Positions 16,794-26,729 are shown, counted from the first letter of the stretch. The stretch: 64,000 nucleotides of DNA from Catenovulum maritimum (GCF_001050375.1 NZ_KQ130490.1:85776-149775), one strand, 5' to 3'. Numbers and translations are program-made. The notes: a model not told the origin generated them from the letters alone.

Positions 16794-17892
16794 ATGTTTG
16801 AAATAAATCCGATTCAATTAAAAATAAAAGATATTTCTGAACGAACTGAATCGCTTCGGGGGTATCTTTGACTTTGCTCACAAAGCAGAGTTATTAGAAG
16901 AAGTTACCCGCGAACTAGAAGATCCTGAAGTTTGGAATAATCCAGAAAAAGCTCAGGCACTAGGTAAAGACAGGGCTGCATTAGAAGCTGTAGTGAAAAC
17001 CATACTCGATTTAGACCAAGGTCTAGAAGATGTAACTGGTTTATTAGAGCTCGCAGTGGAAGCTGAAGACGAAGAAACGTTAAACGAAACAATAGAAGAA
17101 ATTGCTGGGCTAGAAGAAAAGCTCGCCAAGCTTGAGTTTCGTCGTATGTTTAGCGGTCAGCAAGATGAATCTGACTGTTATGTCGATTTGCAATCTGGAT
17201 CGGGCGGCACTGAAGCTCAAGACTGGTGCAACATGCTTTTACGTATGTATTTACGCTGGGCAGAAGCACACGATTTTAAAGCTGAGTTAATCGAGGTTTC
17301 AGATGGTGATGTAGCAGGAATAAAATCGGCTACTATCAAGGTTTCTGGTGAGTATGCCTTTGGTTGGTTAAGAACCGAAACGGGTGTACATCGACTAGTC
17401 CGTAAATCTCCGTTTGATTCGGGGAATAGACGCCATACTTCTTTTGCATCTGCGTTTGTTTATCCTGAAGTTGATGACAATATTGATATTGAGATTAATC
17501 CTGCAGATTTACGTATAGATACTTATCGTGCTTCTGGTGCGGGTGGTCAGCACGTTAATAGAACGGACTCTGCGGTTCGTATTACGCATTTACCGACCAA
17601 TACAGTTGTTCAGTGTCAAAATGATCGTTCTCAACACAGAAACAAAGATCAGGCAATGAATCAGTTAAAAGCTAAGTTGTATGAGCTAGAGCTACAAAAA
17701 CAGAATTCAGAAAAACAGCAATTAGAAGATGGTAAATCTGATATTGGCTGGGGGAGTCAGATCCGTTCTTATGTATTGGACGATTCTCGAATAAAAGATT
17801 TAAGAACTTCGGTTGAAAACCGAAATACTCAAGCCGTTTTAGATGGCGATTTAGACCCATTTTTACAAGCCGCTTTAAAAGCTGGGCTTTAA
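16794..17892 (+). CDS. prfB: Peptide chain release factor 2 (programmed +1 frameshift)
   Basis: RF2 recognises UAA and UGA stop codons and triggers peptide release. The first 25 codons (16794-16868) end at an in-frame TGA (16869-16871) inside CGG GGG TAT CTT TGA C, the classic RF2 frameshift site with an internal Shine-Dalgarno-like G-run. Reading resumes in +1 at 16870 ([11 protein letters not shown]) to the stop ending at 17892. The joined product is 365 residues, the same as E. coli RF2. The SPF codon-recognition tripeptide falls at 205-207 and GGQ at 250-252. The TGA gives autoregulation: low RF2 raises frameshifting. lysS follows 53 bases downstream, the usual prfB-lysS order. Confidence 0.97.
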
Positions 17893-17945
17893 TAATTTAT
17901 TAGCTTAAAACTATATTAGTTTTAGTTTAGAGACAGGAAAATATA

Positions 17946-19493
17946 ATGTCTGATCAGAACCAAGTCGCTCAAGATGAGAATAAACTAATCGCTGAGCGTC
18001 GTGCAAAACTTGCTAACATTCGTGAAAACTGTGCATCGAATGGTCACCCTAATGATTTTAGACGTGAGCATTTCGCTGATGATTTACAAGCAGAACACGG
18101 TGAAAAGGATAAAGAAACGCTAGTTGCTGAAAACAATCTAGTTTCAGTTGCGGGTCGTATATTAGCAAAACGTGGTCCTTTCTTGTTATTACAAGATATG
18201 TCAGGCCGCATTCAAGCTTATGCTGATAAGCAAGTTCAAAAAGACTTGAAAGAAAAATATGGCCAACTTGATATTGGCGATATTATTGGCGTTTCAGGTG
18301 CGGTAAGTAAATCAGGTAAAGGTGATTTATATGTTCACATGAGTGAATATAAATTATTGACTAAATCTCTTCGTCCATTGCCTGAAAAATTCCATGGTTT
18401 AGCGGATCAGGAAACTAAGTACCGCCAACGTTATGTTGATTTGATGACAAATGAACAAACTCGTGATGTATTCCAAATTCGATTTAAAGTGATTGACGGT
18501 ATTCGTCGTTATTTAACCGATCGTCGTTTCATGGAAGTTGAAACGCCAATGTTGCATGTGATCCCAGGTGGCGCGACAGCTCGTCCATTTGTTACGCATC
18601 ACAATGCGCTTGATATCGATATGTTTTTAAGAATCGCTCCTGAGCTTTACTTGAAGCGTCTTGTTGTTGGTGGTTTTGAACGCGTTTTCGAAATTAATCG
18701 AAACTTCAGAAATGAAGGCTTAAGCACACGCCATAACCCAGAATTCACTATGATTGAATTTTACCAAGCGTATGCCGATTACATTGATTTAATGAACTTA
18801 ACAGAAGATATGCTACGCACAGTTTCACAAGAAGTATTAGGTACAACTAAAGTAACTAACTCTAAACGTGATGAAAATGGCGAAGTAGTTGAAACAGTTG
18901 AGTATGATTTTGGTCAACCATTTGTTCGTTTAACTATGGTTGAGTCAATTTTAAAATATGCACCTGAATTAGATGCCGATATTATCAGTGACCCAGAAAA
19001 TAACCTTGAAGGCTTAAAAGCGATTGCTAAGCAATTAGGGATTAAAGAGCCTGAAAAAGACGGTATTTGGGGCGCAGGTAAATATTTATGTGAAATATTT
19101 GAAGAAGTTGCAGAGCATAAATTAGATCAACCTACATTTATCACTGAATATCCGTGGGAAGTTTCACCACTAGCACGTCGTAGTGATTCAAACGCTTTCG
19201 TGACAGACAGATTTGAATTTTTTGTCGGTGGCCGTGAATTAGCAAATGGCTTCTCAGAATTAAATGATGCAGCGGATCAAGCTGAGCGTTTTAGCAAGCA
19301 AGTTGCTGAAAAAGATGCTGGTGATGATGAAGCTATGCATTACGACGAAGATTATATTACTGCACTTGAGTATGGTTTACCGCCAACAGCAGGTCAGGGT
19401 ATCGGGATTGATCGTTTAGTTATGTTATTTGCTGATTGCCCAACTATTAAAGACGTTATTTTATTCCCACATATGCGTCCATTAGCTGAGTAG
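17946..19493 (+). CDS. lysS: Lysyl-tRNA synthetase, class II
   Basis: A 515-residue class II synthetase that charges tRNA-Lys in the cytoplasm. The N-terminal OB-fold anticodon-binding domain spans about residues 60-170 ([20 protein letters not shown]). The catalytic core has motif 2 ([20 protein letters not shown], near residues 256-275) and motif 3 ([11 protein letters not shown], near 489-499). AGGAAA precedes the ATG. It follows prfB on the same strand and probably shares its transcript; a terminator follows the stop. Confidence 0.97.
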   Translation: MSDQNQVAQDENKLIAERRAKLANIRENCASNGHPNDFRREHFADDLQAEHGEKDKETLVAENNLVSVAGRILAKRGPFLLLQDMSGRIQAYADKQVQKDLKEKYGQLDIGDIIGVSGAVSKSGKGDLYVHMSEYKLLTKSLRPLPEKFHGLADQETKYRQRYVDLMTNEQTRDVFQIRFKVIDGIRRYLTDRRFMEVETPMLHVIPGGATARPFVTHHNALDIDMFLRIAPELYLKRLVVGGFERVFEINRNFRNEGLSTRHNPEFTMIEFYQAYADYIDLMNLTEDMLRTVSQEVLGTTKVTNSKRDENGEVVETVEYDFGQPFVRLTMVESILKYAPELDADIISDPENNLEGLKAIAKQLGIKEPEKDGIWGAGKYLCEIFEEVAEHKLDQPTFITEYPWEVSPLARRSDSNAFVTDRFEFFVGGRELANGFSELNDAADQAERFSKQVAEKDAGDDEAMHYDEDYITALEYGLPPTAGQGIGIDRLVMLFADCPTIKDVILFPHMRPLAE

Positions 19494-19535
19494 GTTTTGG
19501 TTTACATCCTAAACTCAGTTCAGTAATGAAAACAA

Positions 19536-19565
19536 AATCAGCGGCTTTAAGCCGCTGTTTTTGTT
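19536..19565. terminator. Terminator between lysS and topB
   Basis: Stem CAGCGGC / GCCGCTG extended by T-A pairs, then TTTTTGTTTTTG on the plus strand. It overlaps the last codons of topB on the minus strand, so it serves mainly lysS. Confidence 0.85.
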
Positions 19566-21493
19566 TTTGCTCTCGCTTTTTTATATTTTCTTTTAAAGTT
19601 TGGCTTTTTTCCTTCGCCTTTTAATGCGGTAAATGCACTTGGAATAATTTGATGTTCAATTTGTTTTACTTGCTGTTCTAAATCAGACATAAAGTCTTGG
19701 TATTTAAACTGTTTTTGAGCGATTAAACCGAGCCTTGATTCCCAAATAGCTGTCATATCCGGTGTAGTTGCTAACTCTGGCAGGCTAGCAATGAGCTTTT
19801 TGCCAATCAAACTCGCTTTAATCTGTTTACCTTCTCTGATTAAATATTGGCGTTTAAATAAGAGCTCTATAATCCCAGCTCGTGTTGCTTCTGTCCCTAT
19901 GCCGTCAGTTTCTTTTAAGATTTTATGCAATGATTTATCTGCGACATAACGGCTAATACTTGTCATAGCGGATAGTAAACTTGCATCTGTGAAATAGGCG
20001 GGTGGAGTTGTTGCTTTGTCGATAATTTCTGCGTTATTACAGTGGACTGGGTCATTGACTGATAAGTTTGGTAGTGTTTGCTCTTGTCCGTCTTTTTGAT
20101 CCTCTTTTTGACCGTCTGCTTGAGGCTTAGCTGCAGGAAATAATATCTTCCAGCCTTGTTTGTTTGCTTGTTTTGATTTAGCTCTAAAACAGCCGCCTGC
20201 AATATTTAACTCGATTAATTTTTCTTGGTATTCGTACGCAGGAAAAAACTGAGCTAGGTATTGTCTCGCAATTTGTTGGTATATATTTAACTCGGGCTGC
20301 GTCATTTGAGCCGGCTTCTTACTGTTCATAGTCGGGATAATTGCATGGTGCGCATCCACTTTACTATCGTTCCATGCTTTAGATTTTAGCTGAGTGTTTG
20401 CGTCCGCTACAAAAGGTTTTAAGCTTTCTGAAACGCTAGCAACCGCATTTAATACTTGTCCCGCTTGTGAAATCTGTTCTTTAGGTAGATATCTAGAATC
20501 AGATCTTGGATAAGTAATCAGTTTATATTTCTCATACAAGGTTTGGCAATAATCCAAAACTTGTTTGGCGTTATAGCCAAACCGTTTGGCGCAATCAATC
20601 TGTAAGCTAGATAAATTGTAGGGTAGTGGTGGCGCTTGTTTTTTGTTTTTGTTATCAGATTTTGTGACAACACCATCTTGGCCACAGATTCGGGAAACAA
20701 CATTTTCAGCTAGTTTTCGCACAATAACTCGATTTTCACTATCTTGATATGGGGCACAGTTTTCACTTGGGAGCCATTTCGCTTTAAAGCTTTGGTTATC
20801 TTTGGTAATCACATTGGCAAAAACTTCGTAAAAAGGCTTACTGACAAAGTTTTCTATTTCTTCGTCTCTTCTGACAACTAAGCCTAATAGCGGTGTTTGT
20901 ACACGCCCAACCGATAACACGCCTTGATACCCAGACTTGCCACCATGTATTGTGCATAAACGAGTCATATTAATGCCATATAGCCAGTCAGCGCGAGAGC
21001 GAGCTAATGCAGAAGTTGAAAGCGGCACGAATTCAGTATTTGGTCTTAAACTTGATAGTGCTTTTTTTACCGCCGGTAAATTTAAGTCGTTGATAAGGCA
21101 TCTTTGTGCATTATTGATTTTACTTTTAGCGACTTTTAAATGCGAAAGTACCTCATCAACCAGCAACTGTCCTTCGCGGTCAGGATCGCCAGCATGAACG
21201 ATTTGACTTGCTTTTTTGACTAAATTTTTAACCACAGTAAGTTGTTTGCTGGTTTCTTTTTTGGTCACTAACTGCCATGTTTCAGGCACGATTGGAAAGT
21301 GCTCTAACTTCCATTGCTTAAAAGCCGGATCATAATTTTCTGGAGGTGCTTGCTCCAATAAATGACCAATACACCAAGTGACTATGTCGCCATTTGCCGC
21401 TTCTATATAACCAGATTGCTTTTTGTGAGGCTTAGGTAAAGCATCGGCAATTGCACGTCCCAAGCTAGGTTTTTCTGCGATATATAACTTCAT
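19547..21493 (-). CDS. topB: DNA topoisomerase III
   Basis: A type IA topoisomerase of 648 residues that decatenates and relaxes negatively supercoiled DNA through a tyrosyl-DNA intermediate. The N-terminal Toprim domain has MKLYIAEKPSLGRAIADALP and HAGDPDREGQLLVDEVL. The catalytic Tyr lies in ITYPRSDSRYL. The C-terminus is short and basic (KRKYKKARAKTKTAA) without zinc fingers, as in TopB. I start at ATG 21493; a TTG two codons upstream is also in frame. It is divergent from a lipoprotein gene, and a LexA-type box lies 47 bases upstream of the start. Confidence 0.95.
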   Translation of the reverse strand: MKLYIAEKPSLGRAIADALPKPHKKQSGYIEAANGDIVTWCIGHLLEQAPPENYDPAFKQWKLEHFPIVPETWQLVTKKETSKQLTVVKNLVKKASQIVHAGDPDREGQLLVDEVLSHLKVAKSKINNAQRCLINDLNLPAVKKALSSLRPNTEFVPLSTSALARSRADWLYGINMTRLCTIHGGKSGYQGVLSVGRVQTPLLGLVVRRDEEIENFVSKPFYEVFANVITKDNQSFKAKWLPSENCAPYQDSENRVIVRKLAENVVSRICGQDGVVTKSDNKNKKQAPPLPYNLSSLQIDCAKRFGYNAKQVLDYCQTLYEKYKLITYPRSDSRYLPKEQISQAGQVLNAVASVSESLKPFVADANTQLKSKAWNDSKVDAHHAIIPTMNSKKPAQMTQPELNIYQQIARQYLAQFFPAYEYQEKLIELNIAGGCFRAKSKQANKQGWKILFPAAKPQADGQKEDQKDGQEQTLPNLSVNDPVHCNNAEIIDKATTPPAYFTDASLLSAMTSISRYVADKSLHKILKETDGIGTEATRAGIIELLFKRQYLIREGKQIKASLIGKKLIASLPELATTPDMTAIWESRLGLIAQKQFKYQDFMSDLEQQVKQIEHQIIPSAFTALKGEGKKPNFKRKYKKARAKTKTAA

Positions 21494-21539
21494 TAGCAAA
21501 AGTATTTAAACTAAAAAAATGAGTATAGCCAAATTAAAG

Positions 21540-21555
21540 CTGTCTGTATATACAG
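21540..21555. promoter_or_regulatory. LexA-type (SOS) box candidate between topB and a lipoprotein gene
   Basis: CTGTCTGTATATACAG fits the gammaproteobacterial core CTGT-N8-ACAG exactly, and the following TT agrees with the flank. The N8 is CTGTATAT against an ideal ATATATAT. It is placed to affect topB (start 21493, minus) or the lipoprotein (start 21655, plus). Confidence 0.5.
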
Positions 21556-21654
21556 TTGTTTGTTCAAGGGATTGATGAATTTCTTCTAGAAGAGGAAGTA
21601 GGCTGTTTTTTGAACTATAGTTTATGGGTTACCGGCAACGTGGAAGGTATCAAT

Positions 21655-22710
21655 ATGCGATATTCAAATTTTGGCATTCTATTTTTTAGTTTCATCCTAT
21701 CTGCTTGTGTCAGCTTGCCTGAATACTTAACTGTCGATGTCGAAAAACCTAAGTTAACAGAAACTTTGATGGTTGAAGAAATCGCGGAGCAAGAGTCAAA
21801 AACCGATTTCTTGAGAATTAGCCCTGAGATGAAATCCTTCATTGCTTCTCTCAATTTAAAACGTCTAAGTGATACTGAAAAAATAAATAAAATTTATGAC
21901 AGCTTGTTTAATGATCATGGCTATAAAATTGATTATCAAATGTTTGGTACTTTATCCGCTGCTGAAGCGTTTAAGCAAAAGCGTGGAAATTGTTTAGCTT
22001 TAACCGCTATGATGGTAGTTTTGGGTAGAGAAGCAGGATTAAAAGCTAAATTTCAAATAGCGAATACACGACCGGTATGGCATTCGGAAAATGGCATTTT
22101 CACTAAGATGAACCATGTTAATACGGTTATGTATCGTGGTAAAACCATGTCAGTTGTTGTTGATTTTTATGATAAATTTTACTACCAAAAAAACCAAGGA
22201 AAGGTGATTTCTGATGATCAGGCTATCGCCTTGTACTATAACAACCTTGGCTCTGAAGCCTTTCTTCGACGCGATATTGAAACAGCATATTACTGGTATT
22301 ATAAGTCGGTCAATATGGATAGTGAGACGGCTTATTTATGGACAAACCTCGGCGTTGCTTTAACAAATGCAGAGCACTTTGAATTAGCCGAGCAAGCTTA
22401 TTTATATGCTTTAAAGTTAGATCGCAGAGAATATGGTGTTTTACTTAATTTGCGCAGCTTGTATTCAACAACCCAAAGACCAGAACATGCAGCTGAACTA
22501 ACTGAGTTAATTGATACTTTCTTTGGTGATAATGCACATTATATGAAGTCTCTTGCCGAAAGGGCATTAATGGAGGGTGATTTAGAGTTGGCAATTAAAT
22601 ACATTAACAAGGCGAATAAGGCTGAGCCAAACTTGATTGATCCTAGCAGTATATATGTACAAAAGGGCGATAATTTACTTCACTATAATTTAGCCCAACA
22701 TAAGTTTTAA
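21655..22710 (+). CDS. Lipoprotein with transglutaminase-like and TPR domains
   Basis: A 351-residue lipoprotein. ATG 21655 follows GGAAGG at proper spacing and starts a lipoprotein signal (lipobox LSAC near residues 15-18); the frame is open to 21556, but that leader is not signal-like. Residues about 75-190 form a papain/transglutaminase-like domain with Cys in RGNCLALTAMMVVLGREAG, His in MNHVNTVMY and Asp in VVVDFYDK, the usual Cys-His-Asp order. Tetratricopeptide repeats follow (AYYWYYKSVNMDS, EQAYLYALKLDRREYG, LAIKYINKANKAEPN). Such proteins are found in envelope maintenance, but the target is unknown. Confidence 0.8.
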   Translation: MRYSNFGILFFSFILSACVSLPEYLTVDVEKPKLTETLMVEEIAEQESKTDFLRISPEMKSFIASLNLKRLSDTEKINKIYDSLFNDHGYKIDYQMFGTLSAAEAFKQKRGNCLALTAMMVVLGREAGLKAKFQIANTRPVWHSENGIFTKMNHVNTVMYRGKTMSVVVDFYDKFYYQKNQGKVISDDQAIALYYNNLGSEAFLRRDIETAYYWYYKSVNMDSETAYLWTNLGVALTNAEHFELAEQAYLYALKLDRREYGVLLNLRSLYSTTQRPEHAAELTELIDTFFGDNAHYMKSLAERALMEGDLELAIKYINKANKAEPNLIDPSSIYVQKGDNLLHYNLAQHKF

Positions 22711-22827
22711 ACTCCAGTCGGCTTTAAGCAAATAGTAATTTAAAAGCGAAGGGTGTTTGTCTTAGCTAGCTATAGGTTTATTGTTAATACGGTTTATTGA
22801 GTAACACAGTCTATTGATAAGTAATTA

Positions 22828-22865
22828 CTCAGTTTAGCGAATTTAAATTTATTCACTAAACTGAG
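22828..22865. terminator. Hairpin between converging genes
   Basis: Perfect 10-bp arms CTCAGTTTAG and CTAAACTGAG around an 18-base AT-rich loop, without a T-run. It lies between the TPR lipoprotein gene and recN, which face each other; possible 3'-end hairpin. Confidence 0.4.
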
Positions 22866-22966
22866 CTCATTCGCATATTCTGCTACTACAGATAGTAAAA
22901 CTGATGGGTATTAGCCAACACCATCCCGAATTGATCACAATGCAATAAATATTGGTATTAGCCAAA

Positions 22967-24631
22967 TTAGCAAACGAGCAATTCTCGTGCATTCTCTATT
23001 GTGTTGGAAGTGATAACATCGCCACCGAGTAACCTAGCTAATTCTTGAATCCTTTGTTCCTGATTTAACTTAACCATAGTCGTTTGTGTACTGGTTTTGG
23101 TATTTTGTTTAACGACTTGCATTTGATTATGGCCGCAAGCTGCAACTTGAGGTAAGTGGGTAACACACATAACCTGAGTTGACTCTCCGATTTTGCGTAG
23201 CATTTGGCCGACAATGGCTGCTGTTCCACCACTAATCCCGACATCTACTTCATCAAAAATTAAAGTTGGCGTGGCTATTTTGGATGCGGTTAGTACTTGA
23301 ATTGCTAAGCTAATTCTCGATAGTTCACCACCTGAAGCAACTTTATTTAAAGCTTGTAGTGGTTGACCAGGATTAGCACAAATTAAGAATTCAATTTCAT
23401 CACAGCCATGTTTGCTCATTTTGTTTGAGGCATTAATTTGAACTTCAAATTTACCTTGAGCCATGTTGAGGGTTTGAATGCTTTTTGAAATTTTCTTCGA
23501 AATATCTTTCGCTGATTTCGCACGACTTTCAGATAGTTTTTTTGCCGCATCCCAATATAGGTTTTTGGCTTGTTCTACTTCGTGCTGAAGGTGTTCGTTT
23601 TTCTCATCAGACTGTTTAATAATTTTTAATTCTTCAGCTAATCTTTGATGCTCTAAATGGAGTTCACTTGCTGATACTTGATGTTTACGCGACAGCGTCA
23701 TCGCAAGTGACATTCGGTCGTCAATTTCATTTAATCTTTCTGGGTTTAATTCTATAGACTCTAAATAATCTCTTAACTCGTATCCCGCTTCATCTATTTG
23801 AATACTTGCTTCATTTAATATTTGGCTAACATTTGCTAAATTGGCGTCGTAGCGGATTAGCTCATTTAATTTATTAACTAATATTTGAAGTAGGCTGCTG
23901 ACGTTTTGCTCGTCATTTTCACACAGTAGGTTATAGCAAAATTGGCTGTCTGAAACTAAAGTACTGGCATTAGATAAACGTTTATATTCTTCTTCAATTT
24001 GTTCGAACTCACCCGCTTGTAAATTAAATTCATCTAATTCTGATACTTGATATTCTAGTAATTGTAAGCGAGCATCGCGATTTGATTTTTCTTGCTCTAA
24101 CTGTTTTAGCTCTTGTGTTAGTTTGTGCCAGCCTTGATAAGCCATAGTCACTTGTGAAATCAGGTGTTTATGCGATGCGTATTGATCTAATAAGTCTAAT
24201 TGATAGTCTGGTTTTAAAAGTAGTTGGTGAGCATGTTGACCATGTATATTGACTAAATGGCTCGAAAAAGATTTAAGTAATTGAGCTGGGACAGGTGCAC
24301 CATTGATATATGCGCGCGAACGTCCTTCAGATGAGATAACTCGGCGGATAATGTAATCTTGCTGATCGGCTTCGTACATATCTTGTTCTATCAGCCAGTT
24401 AATTGCAGTTTGGTTATCTTTTACATTAAATGTTGCGCATACTTCAGTTTTGTCGGCACCGTTTCTAACCATACCAGCTTCTGCTCTTGCACCTAAACAT
24501 AAGCCTAAAGCGTCAATTGAAATTGATTTACCCGCACCCGTTTCGCCGGTAATCGTCGTCATGCCTGAATCAATATCTATATCTAAATTATCAACAATCG
24601 CAAAATCTTTAACGTATAAATTAGTTAACAT
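22967..24631 (-). CDS. recN: DNA repair protein RecN
   Basis: An SMC-like ATPase of 554 residues used in recombinational repair of double-strand breaks. Residues 1-70 hold the Walker A motif (GETGAGKS near 30-37). The central part has coiled-coil arms (ELKQLEQEKSNRDARLQLLE and later helices). The C-terminal lobe has the ABC signature (ASGGELSRISLAIQVL), Walker B (PTLIFDEVDVGISGGTA) and the histidine of CVTHLPQVAA. Length matches the family. A LexA-type box lies 19-38 bases upstream of the ATG, consistent with recN being a strong SOS gene in other gammaproteobacteria. Confidence 0.97.
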   Translation of the reverse strand: MLTNLYVKDFAIVDNLDIDIDSGMTTITGETGAGKSISIDALGLCLGARAEAGMVRNGADKTEVCATFNVKDNQTAINWLIEQDMYEADQQDYIIRRVISSEGRSRAYINGAPVPAQLLKSFSSHLVNIHGQHAHQLLLKPDYQLDLLDQYASHKHLISQVTMAYQGWHKLTQELKQLEQEKSNRDARLQLLEYQVSELDEFNLQAGEFEQIEEEYKRLSNASTLVSDSQFCYNLLCENDEQNVSSLLQILVNKLNELIRYDANLANVSQILNEASIQIDEAGYELRDYLESIELNPERLNEIDDRMSLAMTLSRKHQVSASELHLEHQRLAEELKIIKQSDEKNEHLQHEVEQAKNLYWDAAKKLSESRAKSAKDISKKISKSIQTLNMAQGKFEVQINASNKMSKHGCDEIEFLICANPGQPLQALNKVASGGELSRISLAIQVLTASKIATPTLIFDEVDVGISGGTAAIVGQMLRKIGESTQVMCVTHLPQVAACGHNQMQVVKQNTKTSTQTTMVKLNQEQRIQELARLLGGDVITSNTIENARELLVC

Positions 24632-24649
24632 AGAAAACCTATCTCAAAG

Positions 24650-24669
24650 TACTGTATGTGTATGCAGTT
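24650..24669 (-). promoter_or_regulatory. LexA (SOS) box of recN
   Basis: TACTGTATGTGTATGCAGTT, core CTGT-N8-GCAG, one mismatch from CTGT-N8-ACAG. It sits directly upstream of the recN start, where the promoter should be. Confidence 0.7.
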
Positions 24670-24679
24670 ATTAAAGCGC

Positions 24680-24709
24680 AAAAACACTGTATGGTCAAAC
24701 AGTGTTTTT
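24680..24709 (-). terminator. Terminator of the rhlE-yehS transcript
   Basis: Arms AAAAACACTGT and ACAGTGTTTTT around an 8-base loop. On the minus strand it follows yehS and separates it from the recN promoter; the U-run is the end of the stem. Confidence 0.75.
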
Positions 24710-24758
24710 GGTTTTTTTTAAATTTTTCTGAGATAGATTGAGGAGAGAGATTCTGAGT

Positions 24759-25478
24759 TTACTTTTCAATATCAGACCAGTTGAAGCTGGCTTTGGAGAT
24801 CTTCTTTTTCGCCGTTGGCTTTGTTTTACTCGCTGGCTTGTTCTCTACCTTACCTACTTTGACATTATTGGCATATTCACCGTAAGTAATACCCTCAGCT
24901 TTAGGGTTTCTCTTCGGCTTATCGAATGATTTTTTAGCTTTATACTTATCATTCTTAGCTTTATTTATGGCTGATTTTTTTATGTTTGCATATGGACTAT
25001 CGCCAGCAGACTTTTGATTGTCTTTGTACTTGAGTTGCATACCCATAAGGAAGCGTCTGAGTACTTGGTCTTGGCATTCTCTGTAATGCTGATGACTAAC
25101 CCTTCTAAAGAAAGCGCTTAGTTCGTGTTTGCTAATAAAGAATTCTGTTAGCTCTAAAATTTCAATAATATCTTCAGCTTTTAAATTTAATGCAATTTTT
25201 AGTTTCATAAAGATAATATTATTGTTTAGGTGGTCTTCTACAACAGCTAGTGTTCCATCTTCTTTTTGTCCACGTTTATCATTTATAAAACCATTTAAAA
25301 AGCTAGAGAATTCTCTGTCACTACAACGCACGTAGTCTGGGTCATCATCTTTTTTCAACCATTGAGTGATAAGTTCAGGCTTGCTGTGTTTACCTGCACT
25401 TGCAATTAATTCACTCATCTTGTGTTCTGTGTAATCAAAGGTATAGCGAATTCGTCGCAATATATCGTTGTTAGTCAT
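24759..25478 (-). CDS. yehS: DUF1456 (YehS-like) protein
   Basis: A 239-residue protein with two DUF1456 repeats: residues about 1-70 (TNNDILRRIRYTFDYTEHKM) and about 80-150 (NNIIFMKLKIALNLKAEDII), each with the helix-rich pattern of E. coli YehS. The C-terminal 80 residues are a lysine-rich basic tail (KAKKSFDKPKRNPKAEG, KPASKTKPTAKKKISK), longer than in E. coli and suggestive of nucleic-acid contact (inference). It begins 9 bases after the rhlE stop codon and is probably co-transcribed with it. The biochemical function of the family is unknown. Confidence 0.88.
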   Translation of the reverse strand: MTNNDILRRIRYTFDYTEHKMSELIASAGKHSKPELITQWLKKDDDPDYVRCSDREFSSFLNGFINDKRGQKEDGTLAVVEDHLNNNIIFMKLKIALNLKAEDIIEILELTEFFISKHELSAFFRRVSHQHYRECQDQVLRRFLMGMQLKYKDNQKSAGDSPYANIKKSAINKAKNDKYKAKKSFDKPKRNPKAEGITYGEYANNVKVGKVENKPASKTKPTAKKKISKASFNWSDIEK

Positions 25479-25487
25479 TTCATTTTC

Positions 25488-26729
25488 CTATTTATTACGA
25501 GCTTTGAATTTAGTCGTAGGTTTAATACGTTTTTTAGCTCGACGTTTTTCGGAACTTCGGCTATTGCGACGATTTGTGTTAGTGGGTTTGGTTAAGTCAG
25601 GTTCATAACCTGGTAACCATTGTTGTGGTAATCGAGTATCTAGTATAAGTTCTATTTCTTCGAGCAAATGGTTTTCGCCTTCACTCATTAATGAGATAGC
25701 GATACCTGAATTGCCTGCTCGACCCGTTCGACCAATCCTATGAATATAATCTTCTGGTACGTGCGGCAGCTCGTAGTTAATAACATATTTTAATTCAGGT
25801 ATATCTAAACCTCTTGCGGCAACATCGGTTGCCACTAGGGCTCTAGTTGTACCTGCTTTAAATTCTGCTAGGGCATTTTCTCTTCTAGCCTGTGTTTTAT
25901 CACTGTGGATAGCGAGCGTTTTGATGCCGTCTTTATTCATTTCGCTTGCTAATGCATCTGCGGCTTGTTTGGTGCGGCTAAAAATTAATACTTGTTGCCA
26001 ATTTTTAGCGCCGATTAGATGCGAAATCAGCTCTCTTTTTCGATCTTGGTCGACATTGTAGATGATTTGTTCGACTGTTTCTGCTGCAGTATTTAGACTA
26101 TCGATTTCAATTTTTTTAGGCTTGTTGAGTAAGGTTTTACTCAATTTGAAAATAGCATCGTCAAATGTTGCTGAAAACAGCATGGTTTGCCTGTTGTTTG
26201 GTACTTTAGCTAATATTCGATTGATATCTTCGGCGAACCCCATATCTAGCATTCGGTCCGCTTCATCAAAGACTAGATGTTTTAATTCGGACAAATTAAC
26301 CACTTTCTTGAAGATTAAATCCAGTAACCTACCTGGAGTGGCGATTAGTATGTCGCAGCCTTGCTTAATTCTTTCAATTTGTGGATTTAAACTGACACCG
26401 CCATACGCAATATCAACTCTTAAATTAGTGCTTTCTGAGTATTGTTTAAAGTTTTCAAATACTTGTTGTGCTAGTTCACGAGTTGGCGTTAATACTAAGG
26501 CGCTCGGCGATGATTGATGCTCCGCCACATTTGCGAGTGTCAAAATTTGGATTATCGGTAGTGCAAATGCTGCGGTTTTTCCCGTGCCTGTTTGTGCTCG
26601 CGCCATAATATCTTTTTGTGATAACACGACAGGTATTGCTTGAGCTTGGATTGGGGTAGGCGTTTCATAACCTAATTGATTAACGATTTGAATTAAGGAC
26701 TTTTGTAGGCCTAATTTAGAAAAACTCAT
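25488..26729 (-). CDS. rhlE: DEAD-box RNA helicase, RhlE type
   Basis: A 413-residue ATP-dependent RNA helicase used in ribosome assembly and RNA turnover. All core motifs are present: Q motif (TPIQAQAIPVVL), Walker A (ARAQTGTGKTAAF), PTRELAQQ, DEAD in VFDEADRMLDMGF, SAT, ARGLDIP and HRIGRTGRAG. The C-terminal 40 residues are strongly basic (NRRNSRSSEKRRAKKRIK), as in RhlE. Close relatives such as SrmB and DbpA share the core, and the RhlE assignment rests on the overall pattern. yehS follows 9 bases downstream. Confidence 0.9.
   Translation of the reverse strand: MSFSKLGLQKSLIQIVNQLGYETPTPIQAQAIPVVLSQKDIMARAQTGTGKTAAFALPIIQILTLANVAEHQSSPSALVLTPTRELAQQVFENFKQYSESTNLRVDIAYGGVSLNPQIERIKQGCDILIATPGRLLDLIFKKVVNLSELKHLVFDEADRMLDMGFAEDINRILAKVPNNRQTMLFSATFDDAIFKLSKTLLNKPKKIEIDSLNTAAETVEQIIYNVDQDRKRELISHLIGAKNWQQVLIFSRTKQAADALASEMNKDGIKTLAIHSDKTQARRENALAEFKAGTTRALVATDVAARGLDIPELKYVINYELPHVPEDYIHRIGRTGRAGNSGIAISLMSEGENHLLEEIELILDTRLPQQWLPGYEPDLTKPTNTNRRNSRSSEKRRAKKRIKPTTKFKARNK

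Noticed and set aside
16794-16871. prfB as a pseudogene with a premature stop
   Set aside because: The TGA lies in the canonical RF2 programmed frameshift context and the joined product has full length and motif positions.
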